A stretch of DNA of 64,000 nucleotides from assembly GCF_000520815.1 (NCBI RefSeq), contig NZ_ASRY01000292.1:1-64000 (forward strand). Reading direction: 5' to 3'. The position numbers and the translations under genes were made by a program. Below the pieces are notes generated by a model, which was not told the origin of the DNA, did no database searches, and worked only from the letters and a program-made list of their open reading frames with translations. Of this stretch, positions 17,354-26,286 are shown one piece after another; position 1 is the first letter of the stretch, and the number at the start of each line of letters is the position of its first letter. The stretch comes from Paenibacillus maysiensis (GTDB lineage Bacteria > Bacillota > Bacilli > Paenibacillales > Paenibacillaceae).

Positions 17354-17602
17354 TTACCCTCCTGAAACCGGAGGAATCATCGCAATCTCATCATGTATAC
17401 TCACGAGGTCCTCAGGAGCGGCGTAGGCTTGATTTCTGGCAACAAAAGAACCTTGCAACTGAGCTGCTGATTCAGGGAAACGCTCGGATAGCAAGCCTTT
17501 TAATGCGGCAACGGTCATTGTTTCTTGCACAGTGGGCACCATAATTATAGGCCCTCCCATCTGTTCCGCAAGTCCAGCAAATACTTGAATATGATAGTTC
17601 AT
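17354..17602 (-). CDS. moaD: Molybdopterin synthase sulfur carrier MoaD
   Basis: A protein of 82 residues, ubiquitin-like, ending in PPVSGG, whose terminal glycine is adenylated by MoeB and thiocarboxylated to deliver sulfur to precursor Z. Start ATG at 17602 has AAGGAGGG at 8 nt. Its N-terminus (YHIQVFAGLAEQMGG) closely resembles that of the following fusion gene, consistent with duplication. Confidence 0.9.
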   Translation of the reverse strand: MNYHIQVFAGLAEQMGGPIIMVPTVQETMTVAALKGLLSERFPESAAQLQGSFVARNQAYAAPEDLVSIHDEIAMIPPVSGG

Positions 17603-17655
17603 TTAACATGCCCTCCTTTTCAGTATAGTGAATGTCCACCACATATGTACCAAGA

Positions 17656-17704
17656 AAAACCAACATGAATGAATACCCCGAAAGGTTTTATTCCATGCTG
17701 GTTA
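17656..17704 (-). terminator. Hairpin between fdhD and moaD
   Basis: AACCAGCATG pairs with CATGTTGGTT (one mismatch), with an inner GAATA..TATTC stem, followed on the minus strand by TTTTTC. It would reduce read-through from moaA-fdhD into moaD, or act as a processing site. Confidence 0.5.
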
Positions 17705-17735
17705 ACTATGACGGTGTACAATGAGGATTTGTATA

Positions 17736-18548
17736 TTATATTTTAGATTCAGCCAGTTCATCAATCCGCTCGGTATGCGTATATACATTCAGAGAATGAC
17801 TGCGTATAAAGCCAACGGTAGTAATCCCCAGATCCTCAGCCAATTCAAGTGCAAGCTCTGTGGGAGCTGACTTTGACAACACAACTTCACAGCCAATCTT
17901 CGCAACCTTCAACAAAATTTCAGACGAAATGCGTCCGCTGAATACTATGATTTTGTCTTGTAATACAATATCATGTTTTAGGCAATGCCCATAGATTTTA
18001 TCCAGCGCATTGTGTCGGCCGATATCTATTCTGGACAGGATCATCCCGTCTTTGTCGCACAACGCTGCATTATGAACACCACCGGTCTCTTGGAACGTAA
18101 GTGCCGAGCTTTGCATTAAATTCATCAAGCGGAAACAATCGTCAAAAGACAGCGTAACATGGGTGTCATTCATTCTTTTTGCCACTTTGGCATCATTCAT
18201 AAAATAAAAGCCCTGTCTACTTTTTCCGCAGCAGGAGGTAATGTACCGTTTGGAATGAAAGTTTTGATAAAACTCATTCATGCGATGGGTTTTAATATGA
18301 ACAAATCCTTCTTTTTCCTGAACCCAAATATCTTCGATATCATCGTACCGTTGAATGACACCTTCAGAAGCCAAAAAACCTACTGCCATATCCTCCACAT
18401 ACTCCGGTGTACAAACCATGGTAGCAAATTCCTGCTGATTGATTTTGATGGTCACAGGATGCTCCGTCACCACAGTGTCTTCAAAACGCTTGATCTGACC
18501 GTCACGATAACGTAGAATCTCACGTTTTACCTCAGCTGGCTTTTCCAC
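17736..18548 (-). CDS. fdhD: Formate dehydrogenase accessory sulfurtransferase FdhD
   Basis: About 270 residues. Transfers sulfur to the molybdenum cofactor before it is inserted into formate dehydrogenase. The adjacent cysteines in ITSCCGKS (about 106-107) are the persulfide-carrying site of Bacillus-type FdhD; GRHNALDKI and the C-terminal STAPTELA-like segment (SKSAPTELALELAED) bind the cofactor. GTG start at 18548 is chosen for AAGGGAG at 8 nt and normal family length; an ATG at 18614 inside moaA is the alternative. Confidence 0.9.
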   Translation of the reverse strand: MEKPAEVKREILRYRDGQIKRFEDTVVTEHPVTIKINQQEFATMVCTPEYVEDMAVGFLASEGVIQRYDDIEDIWVQEKEGFVHIKTHRMNEFYQNFHSKRYITSCCGKSRQGFYFMNDAKVAKRMNDTHVTLSFDDCFRLMNLMQSSALTFQETGGVHNAALCDKDGMILSRIDIGRHNALDKIYGHCLKHDIVLQDKIIVFSGRISSEILLKVAKIGCEVVLSKSAPTELALELAEDLGITTVGFIRSHSLNVYTHTERIDELAESKI

Positions 18549-18588
18549 GTGCTCCACTCCCTTGTTTCTGACAGGCTGGCTCTTCGGC

Positions 18589-19602
18589 TCACCCGCCGAT
18601 GTGTGACATTTCAATTTTAGACGTTGCTTGCTGTGTATGATTCAGCCGTTCCTCTGAATAGCGATCGGTACGTTCTCTCCAAACACGCTCAATGTAAGCT
18701 CTAATCTCGTCATCGGACTGTTCGGAACGCAGCATCGCGCGAAGCTTGTACCCTTGAGAGGCAAACAGGCACGTGTACAAGGAGCCTTCAGCAGAAATTC
18801 TCGCTCGTGTACATGTGGAGCAGAAGGCGTCCGTAACAGACGAAATAATGCCAATTTCCCCGTCTCTGCCCTGATACCTGTAGCGCGTCGCCACCTCACC
18901 TTTGTACTGGGGTGGGACAGGCTCTAACGGCATATGCTCGTGAATGGCTTCGATGATCTGCTGCTTGGAAACGACCTGATCCAATTTCCAGCCATTGGTG
19001 TTGCCTACATCCATAAACTCAACAAAACGTAAAATATGCTTTTTCTTTTGAAAATAGTCGGCCATGGGAACTATATCTTGATCGTTAAAGCCCTTTTGCA
19101 CGACCATATTTATTTTCACCTGCATCCCTGCTTGAGCCGCAGCCTCAATACCATCCAGCACCGCCTTTACGCTGCTTCTGCCCCCGTTCATTTGGCGGAA
19201 TCGATCATCATCGAGCGAATCCAGACTAACCGTCACTCTCTTTAGTCCCGCCTCTCGCAGTGCTGCAGCATATTTAGGCAAAAATACGCCGTTTGTCGTC
19301 ATTGCAATATCTTCAACCCCATCGAGTTGAGTTAACGAATGAATAAGCGAGGACAAATTTTTCCTCAGCAACGGCTCGCCACCAGTAATACGCAGCTTCG
19401 TAACGCCCAGCGAGACAAAAATACGGGAAAGGCGCGTAATTTCCTCAAAAGACAATATTTTTTCTTTTGGCAAAAACGGATAGTCATGGCCAAATATTTC
19501 TTCCGGCATACAATATCGGCACCGAAAATTACATCGGTCTATGACGGATATTCTTAAGTCCCGTAACGGACGATTCCATTGATCGTCGCTCCGGTTCGCC
19601 AT
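18589..19602 (-). CDS. moaA: GTP 3',8-cyclase MoaA
   Basis: A protein of 337 residues, radical-SAM enzyme of the first step of molybdenum cofactor synthesis, with MoaC. The SAM cluster cysteines are C24, C28 and C31 ([10 protein letters not shown]), with GGEPLLR. A second cluster motif [10 protein letters not shown]...YTCLF lies near residue 260. The protein ends in IGG, the required C-terminal glycine pair. ATG at 19602 has GAGG at 8 nt; a GTG at 19611 lies within the binding site and is less likely. Confidence 0.92.
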   Translation of the reverse strand: MANRSDDQWNRPLRDLRISVIDRCNFRCRYCMPEEIFGHDYPFLPKEKILSFEEITRLSRIFVSLGVTKLRITGGEPLLRKNLSSLIHSLTQLDGVEDIAMTTNGVFLPKYAAALREAGLKRVTVSLDSLDDDRFRQMNGGRSSVKAVLDGIEAAAQAGMQVKINMVVQKGFNDQDIVPMADYFQKKKHILRFVEFMDVGNTNGWKLDQVVSKQQIIEAIHEHMPLEPVPPQYKGEVATRYRYQGRDGEIGIISSVTDAFCSTCTRARISAEGSLYTCLFASQGYKLRAMLRSEQSDDEIRAYIERVWRERTDRYSEERLNHTQQATSKIEMSHIGG

Positions 19603-19684
19603 CCTGTTCACCTCAATCCGTCTTCATTAATAAAACTCTTTACACTCTAAATTGGAACGGCATTTCCATTCATTTTATACTGAA

Positions 19685-19750
19685 CCAAAAAACCGGCATC
19701 ACAACAACTTCTTCGCTTATGAATATCGAAGAATCTGCTAAATGCCGGTT
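19685..19750 (-). terminator. Terminator of the small membrane-peptide gene
   Basis: Minus strand: AACCGGCAT pairs with ATGCCGGTT, with an inner TTCTTCG/CGAAGAA stem, then TTTTTT. It lies 21 nt past the stop of the 37-codon gene and upstream of moaA. Confidence 0.7.
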
Positions 19751-19770
19751 AATTTATCTACATCAGGATT

Positions 19771-19884
19771 TTATGAATCCCACATCATGTGATATAGAAA
19801 AATCAAACTAACAAGCGCTGCGACAAATAAAATATACGCGATTCCCACGTACACTCCATTTACGATTGCTCTGAAATAGATCAC
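19771..19884 (-). CDS. 37-residue hydrophobic small protein
   Basis: A short gene, GTG to TAA: basic N-terminus (MIYFRAIVNG), one membrane helix of about 20 residues (VGIAYILFVAALVSLIFLY), and a short HMMWDS tail. It sits between a good promoter (TTGACA, 17 nt, AACAAT at 19919-19891) and a strong terminator at 19685-19750, which argues for a transcription unit of its own. The GTG would be at or within a base or two of the expected transcription start, so translation may be leaderless; a GTG ten codons on with GGAG ahead is an alternative. I do not know the family. Confidence 0.45.
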   Translation of the reverse strand: MIYFRAIVNGVYVGIAYILFVAALVSLIFLYHMMWDS

Positions 19885-19890
19885 ATTCCT

Positions 19891-19919
19891 ATTGTTAGCA
19901 ATCCTGGAACGTTTGTCAA
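19891..19919 (-). promoter_or_regulatory. Promoter reading leftward into the small-protein gene
   Basis: Minus-strand TTGACA (19919-19914), 17-nt spacer, AACAAT (19896-19891). A Fur-box-like palindrome lies 20 bp upstream of the -35 box. Confidence 0.55.
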
Positions 19920-19939
19920 TGATTTTTCGTTTTCTCAAA

Positions 19940-19954
19940 CGATAATCATTATCA
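19940..19954. promoter_or_regulatory. Fur-box-like palindrome
   Basis: CGATAATCATTATCA matches the 7-1-7 Bacillus Fur/PerR-type box (TGATAATNATTATCA) in 14 of 15 positions. It lies between the divergent small-protein and fdhA promoters, so iron control of either or both is plausible; formate dehydrogenase is rich in iron-sulfur clusters. Confidence 0.6.
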
Positions 19955-19977
19955 ATTAAAAAAATAATAATGTACCG

Positions 19978-20006
19978 TTGAACTATCTTAAATTTTACGC
20001 TATAGT
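19978..20006 (+). promoter_or_regulatory. Promoter of the formate dehydrogenase operon
   Basis: TTGAAC (19978-19983), 17-nt spacer, TATAGT (20001-20006). Transcription would begin near 20013, leaving a leader of about 220 nt before the GTG at 20232. Confidence 0.6.
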
Positions 20007-20129
20007 TACACGAGATGACATGCAGAAAATGACATATCTAAGTTATTGATATACAGACGGTGCGTACTGTTTGTTATTAATACATATTCAAATGGCGGAT
20101 TGGCCTCCAGGACCTAGAGCTTGGTCACT

Positions 20130-20190
20130 ACTCCACCATAAACACAAGTGCTGGAACACGAGCACTTGTGTTTATGGTGGAGTTTTTTTA
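20130..20190 (+). terminator. Perfect 23-bp hairpin plus T-run in the fdhA leader
   Basis: ACTCCACCATAAACAC... at 20130-20152 pairs without mismatch with 20161-20183 around the loop GGAACACG, followed by TTTTTTT. It is a textbook intrinsic terminator placed 40 nt before the fdhA start and after about 115 nt of leader. It should stop most transcripts unless an antiterminator forms, which suggests attenuation. I do not recognise a riboswitch class in 20013-20129. Confidence 0.75.
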
Positions 20191-20231
20191 TTCCTAATTT
20201 TTAAATTTAAAATCTGAAAGGAGCCTGAACC

Positions 20232-23174
20232 GTGACTGATAGTACGATCAAAATTACATTAAACGGACAGGAACTGAAAACGAAGAACAGCGCAACGATT
20301 CTTGAAGTGATTAACGAAAACAATATCGCCCATCCCCAGCTGTGTTACGTTCCTGAAGTCGATCCGATCCGTACCTGTGACACCTGTATCGTCGAAGTAG
20401 ATGGAAAGCTGGTGCGTTCCTGCTCGACACATGCTGCGGATGGCATGAATATTCATTTACACTCGGACCGCGCGAAAGCAGCTCAAACAGAGGCCATGGA
20501 CCGACTACTGGAAAATCATCTCCTCTACTGCACGGTGTGCGATAACAACAACGGTAATTGTAAATTGCATAATACAGCAGAGCTTATGGAAATTGAACAT
20601 CAAAAATATCCATATCAGCCCAAGGTTGATCCGACGGAAGTTGATATGTCTCATCCCTTCTACCGATATGACCCCAATCAATGTATTGCCTGTGGCCAAT
20701 GCGTAGAAGTATGCCAAAACCTACAGGTCAATGAAACACTGTCTCTTGACTGGGAAGCTGAACGCCCTCGCGTCAAATGGGATGACGGAGTCGCAATTAA
20801 CGATTCCTCCTGCGTTAGCTGTGGTCAGTGTGTAACCGTCTGCCCATGCAATGCCTTGATGGAGAAATCTATGCTGGGTGAAGCAGGCTTTATGAGCGGC
20901 ATGGATAAAGACTTATTAAATCCGATGGTGGATTTAATCAAGGAAGTGGAACCGGGCTATAGTGGGATTTTTGCTATTTCCGAAGCCGAAGCAGCGATGC
21001 GTGAAACCCGTACGAAAAAAACGAAAACCGTCTGTACGTTTTGCGGTGTAGGTTGCAGCTTTGAGGTTTGGACCAAAGGCCGCAAAATTTTGAAGGTACA
21101 GCCTACTTCTGAAGGACCTGTGAACGGCATCTCGACATGCGTAAAAGGGAAATTCGGCTGGGATTTTGTGAACAGTGATCAGCGTTTGACCACCCCTTTA
21201 ATTCGTCAAGGCGACGAATTTGTGGAAGCGACCTGGGAGGAAGCACTGAGTCTGATGGCCAGCAAAATGGATGCTATTAAAGAAACGTATGGCGGTGAAG
21301 CGCTCGGCTTTATTTCCTCGTCCAAATTTACGAATGAAGAAAACTATTTGATGCAAAAGTTGGCGCGTCAGGTATTCCAAACGAATAACGTCGATAACTG
21401 TTCGCGGTATTGCCAATCCCCCGCCTCATGGGGGCTGCAGCACACCGGAGGCATTGGCGGCGACAGCGGTACGATTAAAGACATTGCCAGAGCAGGTCTG
21501 GTCATGCTGGTCGGCTGTGCGCCGGGAGAAGGACATCCGGTGCTGGCTACCCGTATTAAACGTGCGCATAAGCTGCACGGTCAAAAGTTGATCTCGGTCG
21601 ACCTGCGCAAGCATGAAATGGCAGAACGCGCAGATCTGTTCATTCGTCCGAAGCAAGGTACAGATTATGTATGGTTATCCGCTGTAGCCAAATACATCAT
21701 TGAGCAAAACTGGCATGATGCAAAATTCATTGAAGAGCATGTAAACTTCTATCCTGAATATTTGAAATTGCTGGAGCGTTTCACCCTGGAATTTGCAGAG
21801 CAGGAAACGGGCATTTCCAAAGAGACGCTGATTGAGGTCGCGACTATGATTCACGAAGCCGACGGTACTGCCATTTGCTGGGGCATGGGTGTGACGCAAA
21901 ACATCGCAGGCTCCTACACCTCTATTGCGATTGCCAACCTGCTACTGGTGACCGGAAACTTTATGCGTCCATGTGCAGGCGCGTATCCGCTTCGCGGACA
22001 TAACAATGTTCAGGGTGCTGCTGACATGGGCACGATGCCGGATATTTTCCCAGGCTATCAGCCTGTCACCAACGATGACATTCGTGCCAAGTTCGAAGCG
22101 GCCTACGGGGTACAAATTCCAGGCCAGCGCGGACTGGACAATATTCAAATGCTGGAGGCCATTGAAATTGGTGAGCTAAAAGCGATGTATATCGCCGGAG
22201 AAGAAATGGCGTGGGTGGATGCGGACTCCAACCATACACAGGAAATGCTGGCGAATTTGGATTTCCTCGTCGTTCAGGATGTATTCCTGAGCAAAACAGC
22301 AGAATTCGCGGATGTCATTTTGCCAGCCGTACCTTCGCTCGAAAAAGACGGAACCTTTACGAACACCGAGCGTCGTGTTCAGCGTTTATATGAGGCGCTC
22401 AAACCTGTAGGAGACAGCAAACCGGACTGGTGGATTTTTAGCCAATTTGCCAAGCAAATGGGATTTGATTGGAACTACAGTCATCCAAGTGAAATTTTTG
22501 AGGAAATGGCGTCACTCACTCCATTTTTCTCCCAATGTAATTATGACGTATTGGAAGGCTGGAACAGCTTTCACTGGGGATCGCCGGATGGCAGCAGCAC
22601 ACCACTTCTGCACACCAACGGCTTTAACTTCCCGGATAAAAAGGCACGTCTCGGTCTTTTCGAATATGTACCGCCTAAACAATACCCGGCTGAGTTCGAT
22701 CTGACCTTAAACAACGGTCGACTGCTCGAACAATTCCATGAAGGAAATCTGACGACCAAATCACCGGGCATCCAGCTCAAGCTTCCAAGTGTATTTGTGG
22801 AGGTATCGCCGGAATTGGCTGAAGAGCGCGGAATCAATAATGGATCGCTGGTTCGATTGGAATCCCCTTATGGTGCGGTCAAGCTACGCGTTCTGGTTAC
22901 AGACCGGGTGCAGGGAACTGAAATTTATGTGCCGATGCACTCTACTAGCCATGATGGTGCGGTCAATCTGTTAACTGGTGGAGCGTTCGATCTGGTCACC
23001 CGTACACCAGCCTATAAACAAGCCAAAGTAAGGATGCAAATTTTGGAGGTAGACGGTCAAAATCCACTACCACGTATCAACCCGCGCTATAAACAGCGTC
23101 ATCCGCAAAACGGGGTTGAAGTGGAGCGGAAATGGAATCGTCCCGGTTACGTCGATCTGGTGGATCAAAAATAA
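20232..23174 (+). CDS. fdhA: Formate dehydrogenase, molybdopterin catalytic subunit
   Basis: A protein of 980 residues (YrhE-like), oxidising formate to CO2. In order: a 2Fe-2S domain (C38, C49, C52, C64), a His-Cys3 cluster (H96, C100, C103, C110), two 4Fe-4S ferredoxin motifs (C151-C161; C194-C204), the molybdopterin-domain cluster (C268, C271, C275, C303) and the active-site cysteine C394 in NCSRYCQSPAS, so selenocysteine is not used. The C-terminal molydopterin dinucleotide-binding domain ends the protein. GTG start with AAAGGAG at 8 nt. The cofactor genes on the other strand serve it. Confidence 0.93.
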   Translation: MTDSTIKITLNGQELKTKNSATILEVINENNIAHPQLCYVPEVDPIRTCDTCIVEVDGKLVRSCSTHAADGMNIHLHSDRAKAAQTEAMDRLLENHLLYCTVCDNNNGNCKLHNTAELMEIEHQKYPYQPKVDPTEVDMSHPFYRYDPNQCIACGQCVEVCQNLQVNETLSLDWEAERPRVKWDDGVAINDSSCVSCGQCVTVCPCNALMEKSMLGEAGFMSGMDKDLLNPMVDLIKEVEPGYSGIFAISEAEAAMRETRTKKTKTVCTFCGVGCSFEVWTKGRKILKVQPTSEGPVNGISTCVKGKFGWDFVNSDQRLTTPLIRQGDEFVEATWEEALSLMASKMDAIKETYGGEALGFISSSKFTNEENYLMQKLARQVFQTNNVDNCSRYCQSPASWGLQHTGGIGGDSGTIKDIARAGLVMLVGCAPGEGHPVLATRIKRAHKLHGQKLISVDLRKHEMAERADLFIRPKQGTDYVWLSAVAKYIIEQNWHDAKFIEEHVNFYPEYLKLLERFTLEFAEQETGISKETLIEVATMIHEADGTAICWGMGVTQNIAGSYTSIAIANLLLVTGNFMRPCAGAYPLRGHNNVQGAADMGTMPDIFPGYQPVTNDDIRAKFEAAYGVQIPGQRGLDNIQMLEAIEIGELKAMYIAGEEMAWVDADSNHTQEMLANLDFLVVQDVFLSKTAEFADVILPAVPSLEKDGTFTNTERRVQRLYEALKPVGDSKPDWWIFSQFAKQMGFDWNYSHPSEIFEEMASLTPFFSQCNYDVLEGWNSFHWGSPDGSSTPLLHTNGFNFPDKKARLGLFEYVPPKQYPAEFDLTLNNGRLLEQFHEGNLTTKSPGIQLKLPSVFVEVSPELAEERGINNGSLVRLESPYGAVKLRVLVTDRVQGTEIYVPMHSTSHDGAVNLLTGGAFDLVTRTPAYKQAKVRMQILEVDGQNPLPRINPRYKQRHPQNGVEVERKWNRPGYVDLVDQK

Positions 23175-23187
23175 GGAGGTCGGACTC

Positions 23188-23670
23188 ATGGCTAAGCCTA
23201 TTTCAATTGTGAGAAAACGCATTTTGACAGAAGAAGAACGGCAAAAACAATCGCTAGATCAGCTTACTGCTGATCTGGCGGACAATGGGGCGGCATTGCA
23301 GAAGACGCTCGAAATTGTACGTGAGCTGCACGATAGCGGTCTTCTCGAAGCAGCTCAGTCTATGCTGAAAGCCAAAGAAAGCATCGCCAAAATCGCTGTA
23401 GGACAAGCGACGCGCAAGCCTGTGACAAACATTATCAACAATCTGATGGGAGCAGCCGGCATGCTATCCGAGGTCGATCCTGAGCTGATGAAAAAGCTGG
23501 TGGGCAGCGTTACTACGGGCCTGAACGAAGCCGAAGAGCATTTAAAACAGAACAAAAAGACCCGCCTGCGCGATCTCATGAAGGCTATGAATGATCCGGA
23601 TGTAAATCGGGCGATGGGTTTTGGCATTCATTTTCTCAAAGGGCTGGGGAAAGGCTTGTCCGATAAGTAA
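23188..23670 (+). CDS. DUF1641 protein, formate dehydrogenase partner (YrhD-like)
   Basis: A protein of 160 residues beginning 13 nt after fdhA with AAGGAGG ahead. Helical and soluble; the DUF1641 core is LHDSGLLEAAQSMLKAKE and RDLMKAMNDPDVNRAMGFG. In Bacillus the same gene (yrhD) follows yrhE. Likely a structural or electron-transfer partner of the dehydrogenase; the exact role is not known to me. Confidence 0.85.
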   Translation: MAKPISIVRKRILTEEERQKQSLDQLTADLADNGAALQKTLEIVRELHDSGLLEAAQSMLKAKESIAKIAVGQATRKPVTNIINNLMGAAGMLSEVDPELMKKLVGSVTTGLNEAEEHLKQNKKTRLRDLMKAMNDPDVNRAMGFGIHFLKGLGKGLSDK

Positions 23671-23699
23671 CTGAGTATAGCGTGGAGGTGGATACAGAG

Positions 23700-23880
23700 T
23701 TGCAAGATTATACTCGACGCTATCAGTAGGAGGACGATCAGGAATGCCTTCAGCTATTGCTGGAGCATTGCTGGTCTTATGTGAAGACTTTGATCGGGGA
23801 GCTTACCACAACAACGGAAATGAATGAGGATATCGTGAGGGAGATTTGGCAAAAAGAAAAGACACGCTTCACGTTTATAG
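23700..23880 (+). pseudogene. Possible ECF sigma-factor remnant
   Basis: A TTG at 23700 with GGAGGTGG ahead starts LQDYTRRYQ, then an in-frame TAG at 23727, and the same frame continues ECLQLLLEHCWSYVKTLIGE and later NEDIVREIWQKEKTRF. This resembles sigma-70 region 2 of small ECF factors (A.e.LLe.yw.yV..li..l......eDi.qE.w). The DNA-binding region 4 is absent. Similarity is judged by eye; a short unrelated frame is possible. Confidence 0.35.
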
Positions 23881-23934
23881 CTGGCCCCACTACAAACGGG
23901 AGTCAGCTCTTTTCTTCTTCCTTTGATAAGTCCC

Positions 23935-24399
23935 CTACAACCGAACCTCCCTGCCTCGTCTCTCCGTCAAAAATTGCAACAGCCAAATACTATAGTTGAT
24001 AAAAACCAGCGGAAAACTAATGACCGAAAACAGCGGAATTGTATGTACAATGGTAGCATAAACGATCCAAATCAACAGGATTATCAGCAGACAGATCCGG
24101 AGGATTGCGCTATTGTTTGATTTCTTGCGGAACAGCAACCTCTTCATATCCATAGTATGGTCATTACGATGAAGTAGATGGACAAAGATCAGAATATGCA
24201 GAATCAGGTGAACAGCAAAAGCAATGAAGGCAAAAACGATCCCCGTGGCAAATAGAGCAGAGCCATTTTCCAAATCAGAAGATTCATGTTCAAGCTCCGG
24301 CAATTGCCACATCCAGTACAATATGAACCCGTGACAGGAAGCTAGCGCAATGAGAATTGAAAATATATATAAAAATACTTTACTGACGGCAGTCTCCAA
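23935..24399 (-). CDS. Four-helix membrane protein, unknown
   Basis: About 154 residues with four membrane helices (roughly 5-28, 50-75, 95-115, 120-142) and a basic tail (FLTERRGREVRL). A TTG start at 24399 is preferred because GGAGG lies 8 nt ahead; the in-frame ATG at 24444 lacks a site. A histidine cluster (HLILHILIFVHLLHRNDH) in the second helix and loop is notable. Family not recognised. It converges with the formate dehydrogenase genes. Confidence 0.55.
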   Translation of the reverse strand: METAVSKVFLYIFSILIALASCHGFILYWMWQLPELEHESSDLENGSALFATGIVFAFIAFAVHLILHILIFVHLLHRNDHTMDMKRLLFRKKSNNSAILRICLLIILLIWIVYATIVHTIPLFSVISFPLVFINYSIWLLQFLTERRGREVRL

Positions 24400-24659
24400 G
24401 TTTAATTCCTCCGTACGGATAAGTATGGCTCTCTTAACTCTCACTCATATTCTCTGAGTAGTATAGCGAATTATTCTTATAGATCCAAATTTTAATAGAG
24501 TAAAACAGATCATAAAGCAAGGATTAGAGGAAAGGTTACCCTGAGAAGGATACACGGGATAAGGCTCAAAAACGTTCTATACTCTGTTGTGGTATTCATT
24601 ATTTTATTTGGGGCTGAAAGATGGGGCTGGTTTATAAAAAATCACACCGATGCGGCACT

Positions 24660-24697
24660 AAAAGGCTATCCGGGAGTATACCGAACAGCCTTTTTTC
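24660..24697 (-). terminator. Hairpin terminator
   Basis: AAAAGGCTATCCGG pairs imperfectly with CCGAACAGCCTTTT, A/T-flanked on both sides. It lies 33 nt past the stop of the next minus-strand gene. The rest of 24445-24729 shows nothing I can support. Confidence 0.5.
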
Positions 24698-24729
24698 AGC
24701 TACAACATGTATAGGGTCACATTACTACT

Positions 24730-25083
24730 CTACTTTTTATCCACCTGCAATAGCGTCACCGTTTTGAGAGAAACAGCATCTTTGATTTGCTCCTCTGCAA
24801 TGACGTTAAGCTTGAGTAAACTGGTAATCTTCGAAGTATCCGGTTTGGAAAACAAGCGCCATAGCTGCGGATCAGGCAGTGAATCATACAGCTTGGTATG
24901 ATCGTATTCCTTGCGGTGCTGCTGCACAATTTTGACCCGGTAGCTGCCAATTTCCCAATCTGCCACTCCCTGCTGCGCACAATGAGCTGTAATGTCATTA
25001 CGCAAATCAGTCAATTCGCCTTCAATTTCTTTTTGCTTCTGCTTTAACTGATAGTAGCGACGCACCTTGTTTTCCAATTCCAT
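24730..25083 (-). CDS. Short coiled-coil protein, unknown
   Basis: A protein of 117 residues. The first 45 residues form a charged coiled coil (YYQLKQKQKEIEGELTDLRN); the remainder is mixed and ends in LLQVDKK. The WEIGSYRVKIVQQHRKEY segment looks like the start of a small phage-type or recombination-associated family, but I cannot name it. ATG at 25083 follows AGAGGAG; the longer in-frame start at 25233 has no ribosome-binding site. Confidence 0.55.
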   Translation of the reverse strand: MELENKVRRYYQLKQKQKEIEGELTDLRNDITAHCAQQGVADWEIGSYRVKIVQQHRKEYDHTKLYDSLPDPQLWRLFSKPDTSKITSLLKLNVIAEEQIKDAVSLKTVTLLQVDKK

Positions 25084-25236
25084 CACGCTCCTCTGCTTAC
25101 ATATGTATGTTTGCGGAAGCGTTTTAGGACAAGTTTGTGGTGTGAAAATATAAGATATATCTACAAAAGCATTTCCCGGGTAATGGAGAGACTCAGGAAA
25201 TGATCTTGAATCATCCGATCCGGGATCATCCAAATT

Positions 25237-26238
25237 TTATTTAGGGACATTGGCACCTGGATTTACAGGGCCTGCTCCCTTCGATTCTCCTTTGCGTTTA
25301 ACATAATTGGACCAGTAAGCCGTTAGAATAGGCACCAATATAGAGGTAACGATGACCGAAGCGGCTACCAACGCAGTTGCGGATTGCGCTACGGGCAGGA
25401 ACTCTGGCTTCATATTCGCAACAATGACCGGATTCGCTACCGCTGCACCTGCCGTACTGGAGGCTGCAAGTCCTGCTGTACCGTTGCCGCCGCCGATATA
25501 TTTGTCCGCCAGGATCAGCGGAATGCCTGTAATAATAATGACGCCGATGCCCAATATAATACCGAGTAAGCCGGTTTGTACAATCACACTCAGATCGATG
25601 GAACAGCCCAGTGCAAAACCGAAAAACGGAATAAGTGCATGCGTAGCGCTACCAAAATATTTACGAAAATCGTGATCCAGATTCCCCAGCATGAACCCGA
25701 CCAGAAACGGCAATACCGCCCCCACAAAAGCCTGCGGCTCAAAAACGGCCAATCCCGTACTGCCCAAAATGAGCATGGTCACTAACGGACCAGATTCCAA
25801 GGACATCAGCACGAATGCCCCCGCCTCTTCCCTGGAACCGTATTGCTGCATAATGGAGGCGTATAGCCCACCGTTCGTCATATCCATCGAAGAAATCAGC
25901 GCCAATACCGACAGGCCCGCAAACAACCCACTTTCCACGCCGCCGACGGGTAGCAATTTGGATGCTATGATAGCCACTACCCAGGCAACTGCGATTTTGG
26001 TTAATACGAGCGTACCTGATTTACGTAATACCGTACCCGTAGCTCGTATATCAATGGAAGCGCCCATACAAAAAAACCACACCGCCAAAATCGGTACCGT
26101 CCCCGTCATTAGTCCCTTCGTAAACGATCCAAAGTAGTCCCCGGCCCACGGTATAAATGTATGAACCATTGCTCCTATAAACAGCGGCACCAACATAATG
26201 CCGCCCGGAATTTTATCAATGCTTTGCTTGATTTTCAT
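25237..26238 (-). CDS. kdgT: 2-keto-3-deoxygluconate permease
   Basis: About 333 residues with ten membrane helices. Starts [13 protein letters not shown], as KdgT proteins do, and keeps [15 protein letters not shown] and [17 protein letters not shown] loops. Takes up 2-keto-3-deoxygluconate, a pectin-degradation intermediate, by proton symport. ATG at 26238 is preferred; a TTG at 26250 abuts the AAAGGG site. Lies downstream of a TctC-type binding protein on the same strand. Confidence 0.88.
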   Translation of the reverse strand: MKIKQSIDKIPGGIMLVPLFIGAMVHTFIPWAGDYFGSFTKGLMTGTVPILAVWFFCMGASIDIRATGTVLRKSGTLVLTKIAVAWVVAIIASKLLPVGGVESGLFAGLSVLALISSMDMTNGGLYASIMQQYGSREEAGAFVLMSLESGPLVTMLILGSTGLAVFEPQAFVGAVLPFLVGFMLGNLDHDFRKYFGSATHALIPFFGFALGCSIDLSVIVQTGLLGIILGIGVIIITGIPLILADKYIGGGNGTAGLAASSTAGAAVANPVIVANMKPEFLPVAQSATALVAASVIVTSILVPILTAYWSNYVKRKGESKGAGPVNPGANVPK

Positions 26239-26286
26239 AACTTCATTCAACCCTTTCGTTTTTGCCAGCGCAAAAACAAGGCCGTA

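Noticed and set aside
20013-20129. Molybdenum-cofactor riboswitch before fdhA
   Set aside because: The position suits it, but I could not match the conserved sequence of that class, so it is reported only as an unidentified leader.
20232-23174. Selenocysteine in formate dehydrogenase
   Set aside because: The active-site codon (residue 394) is TGC, cysteine; no in-frame TGA.
24545-24719. Open frame on the plus strand with a hydrophobic segment (VLYSVVVFIILFGAERWGWFI)
   Set aside because: No ATG, GTG or TTG with a ribosome-binding site at a sensible place, and its end overlaps a terminator hairpin.
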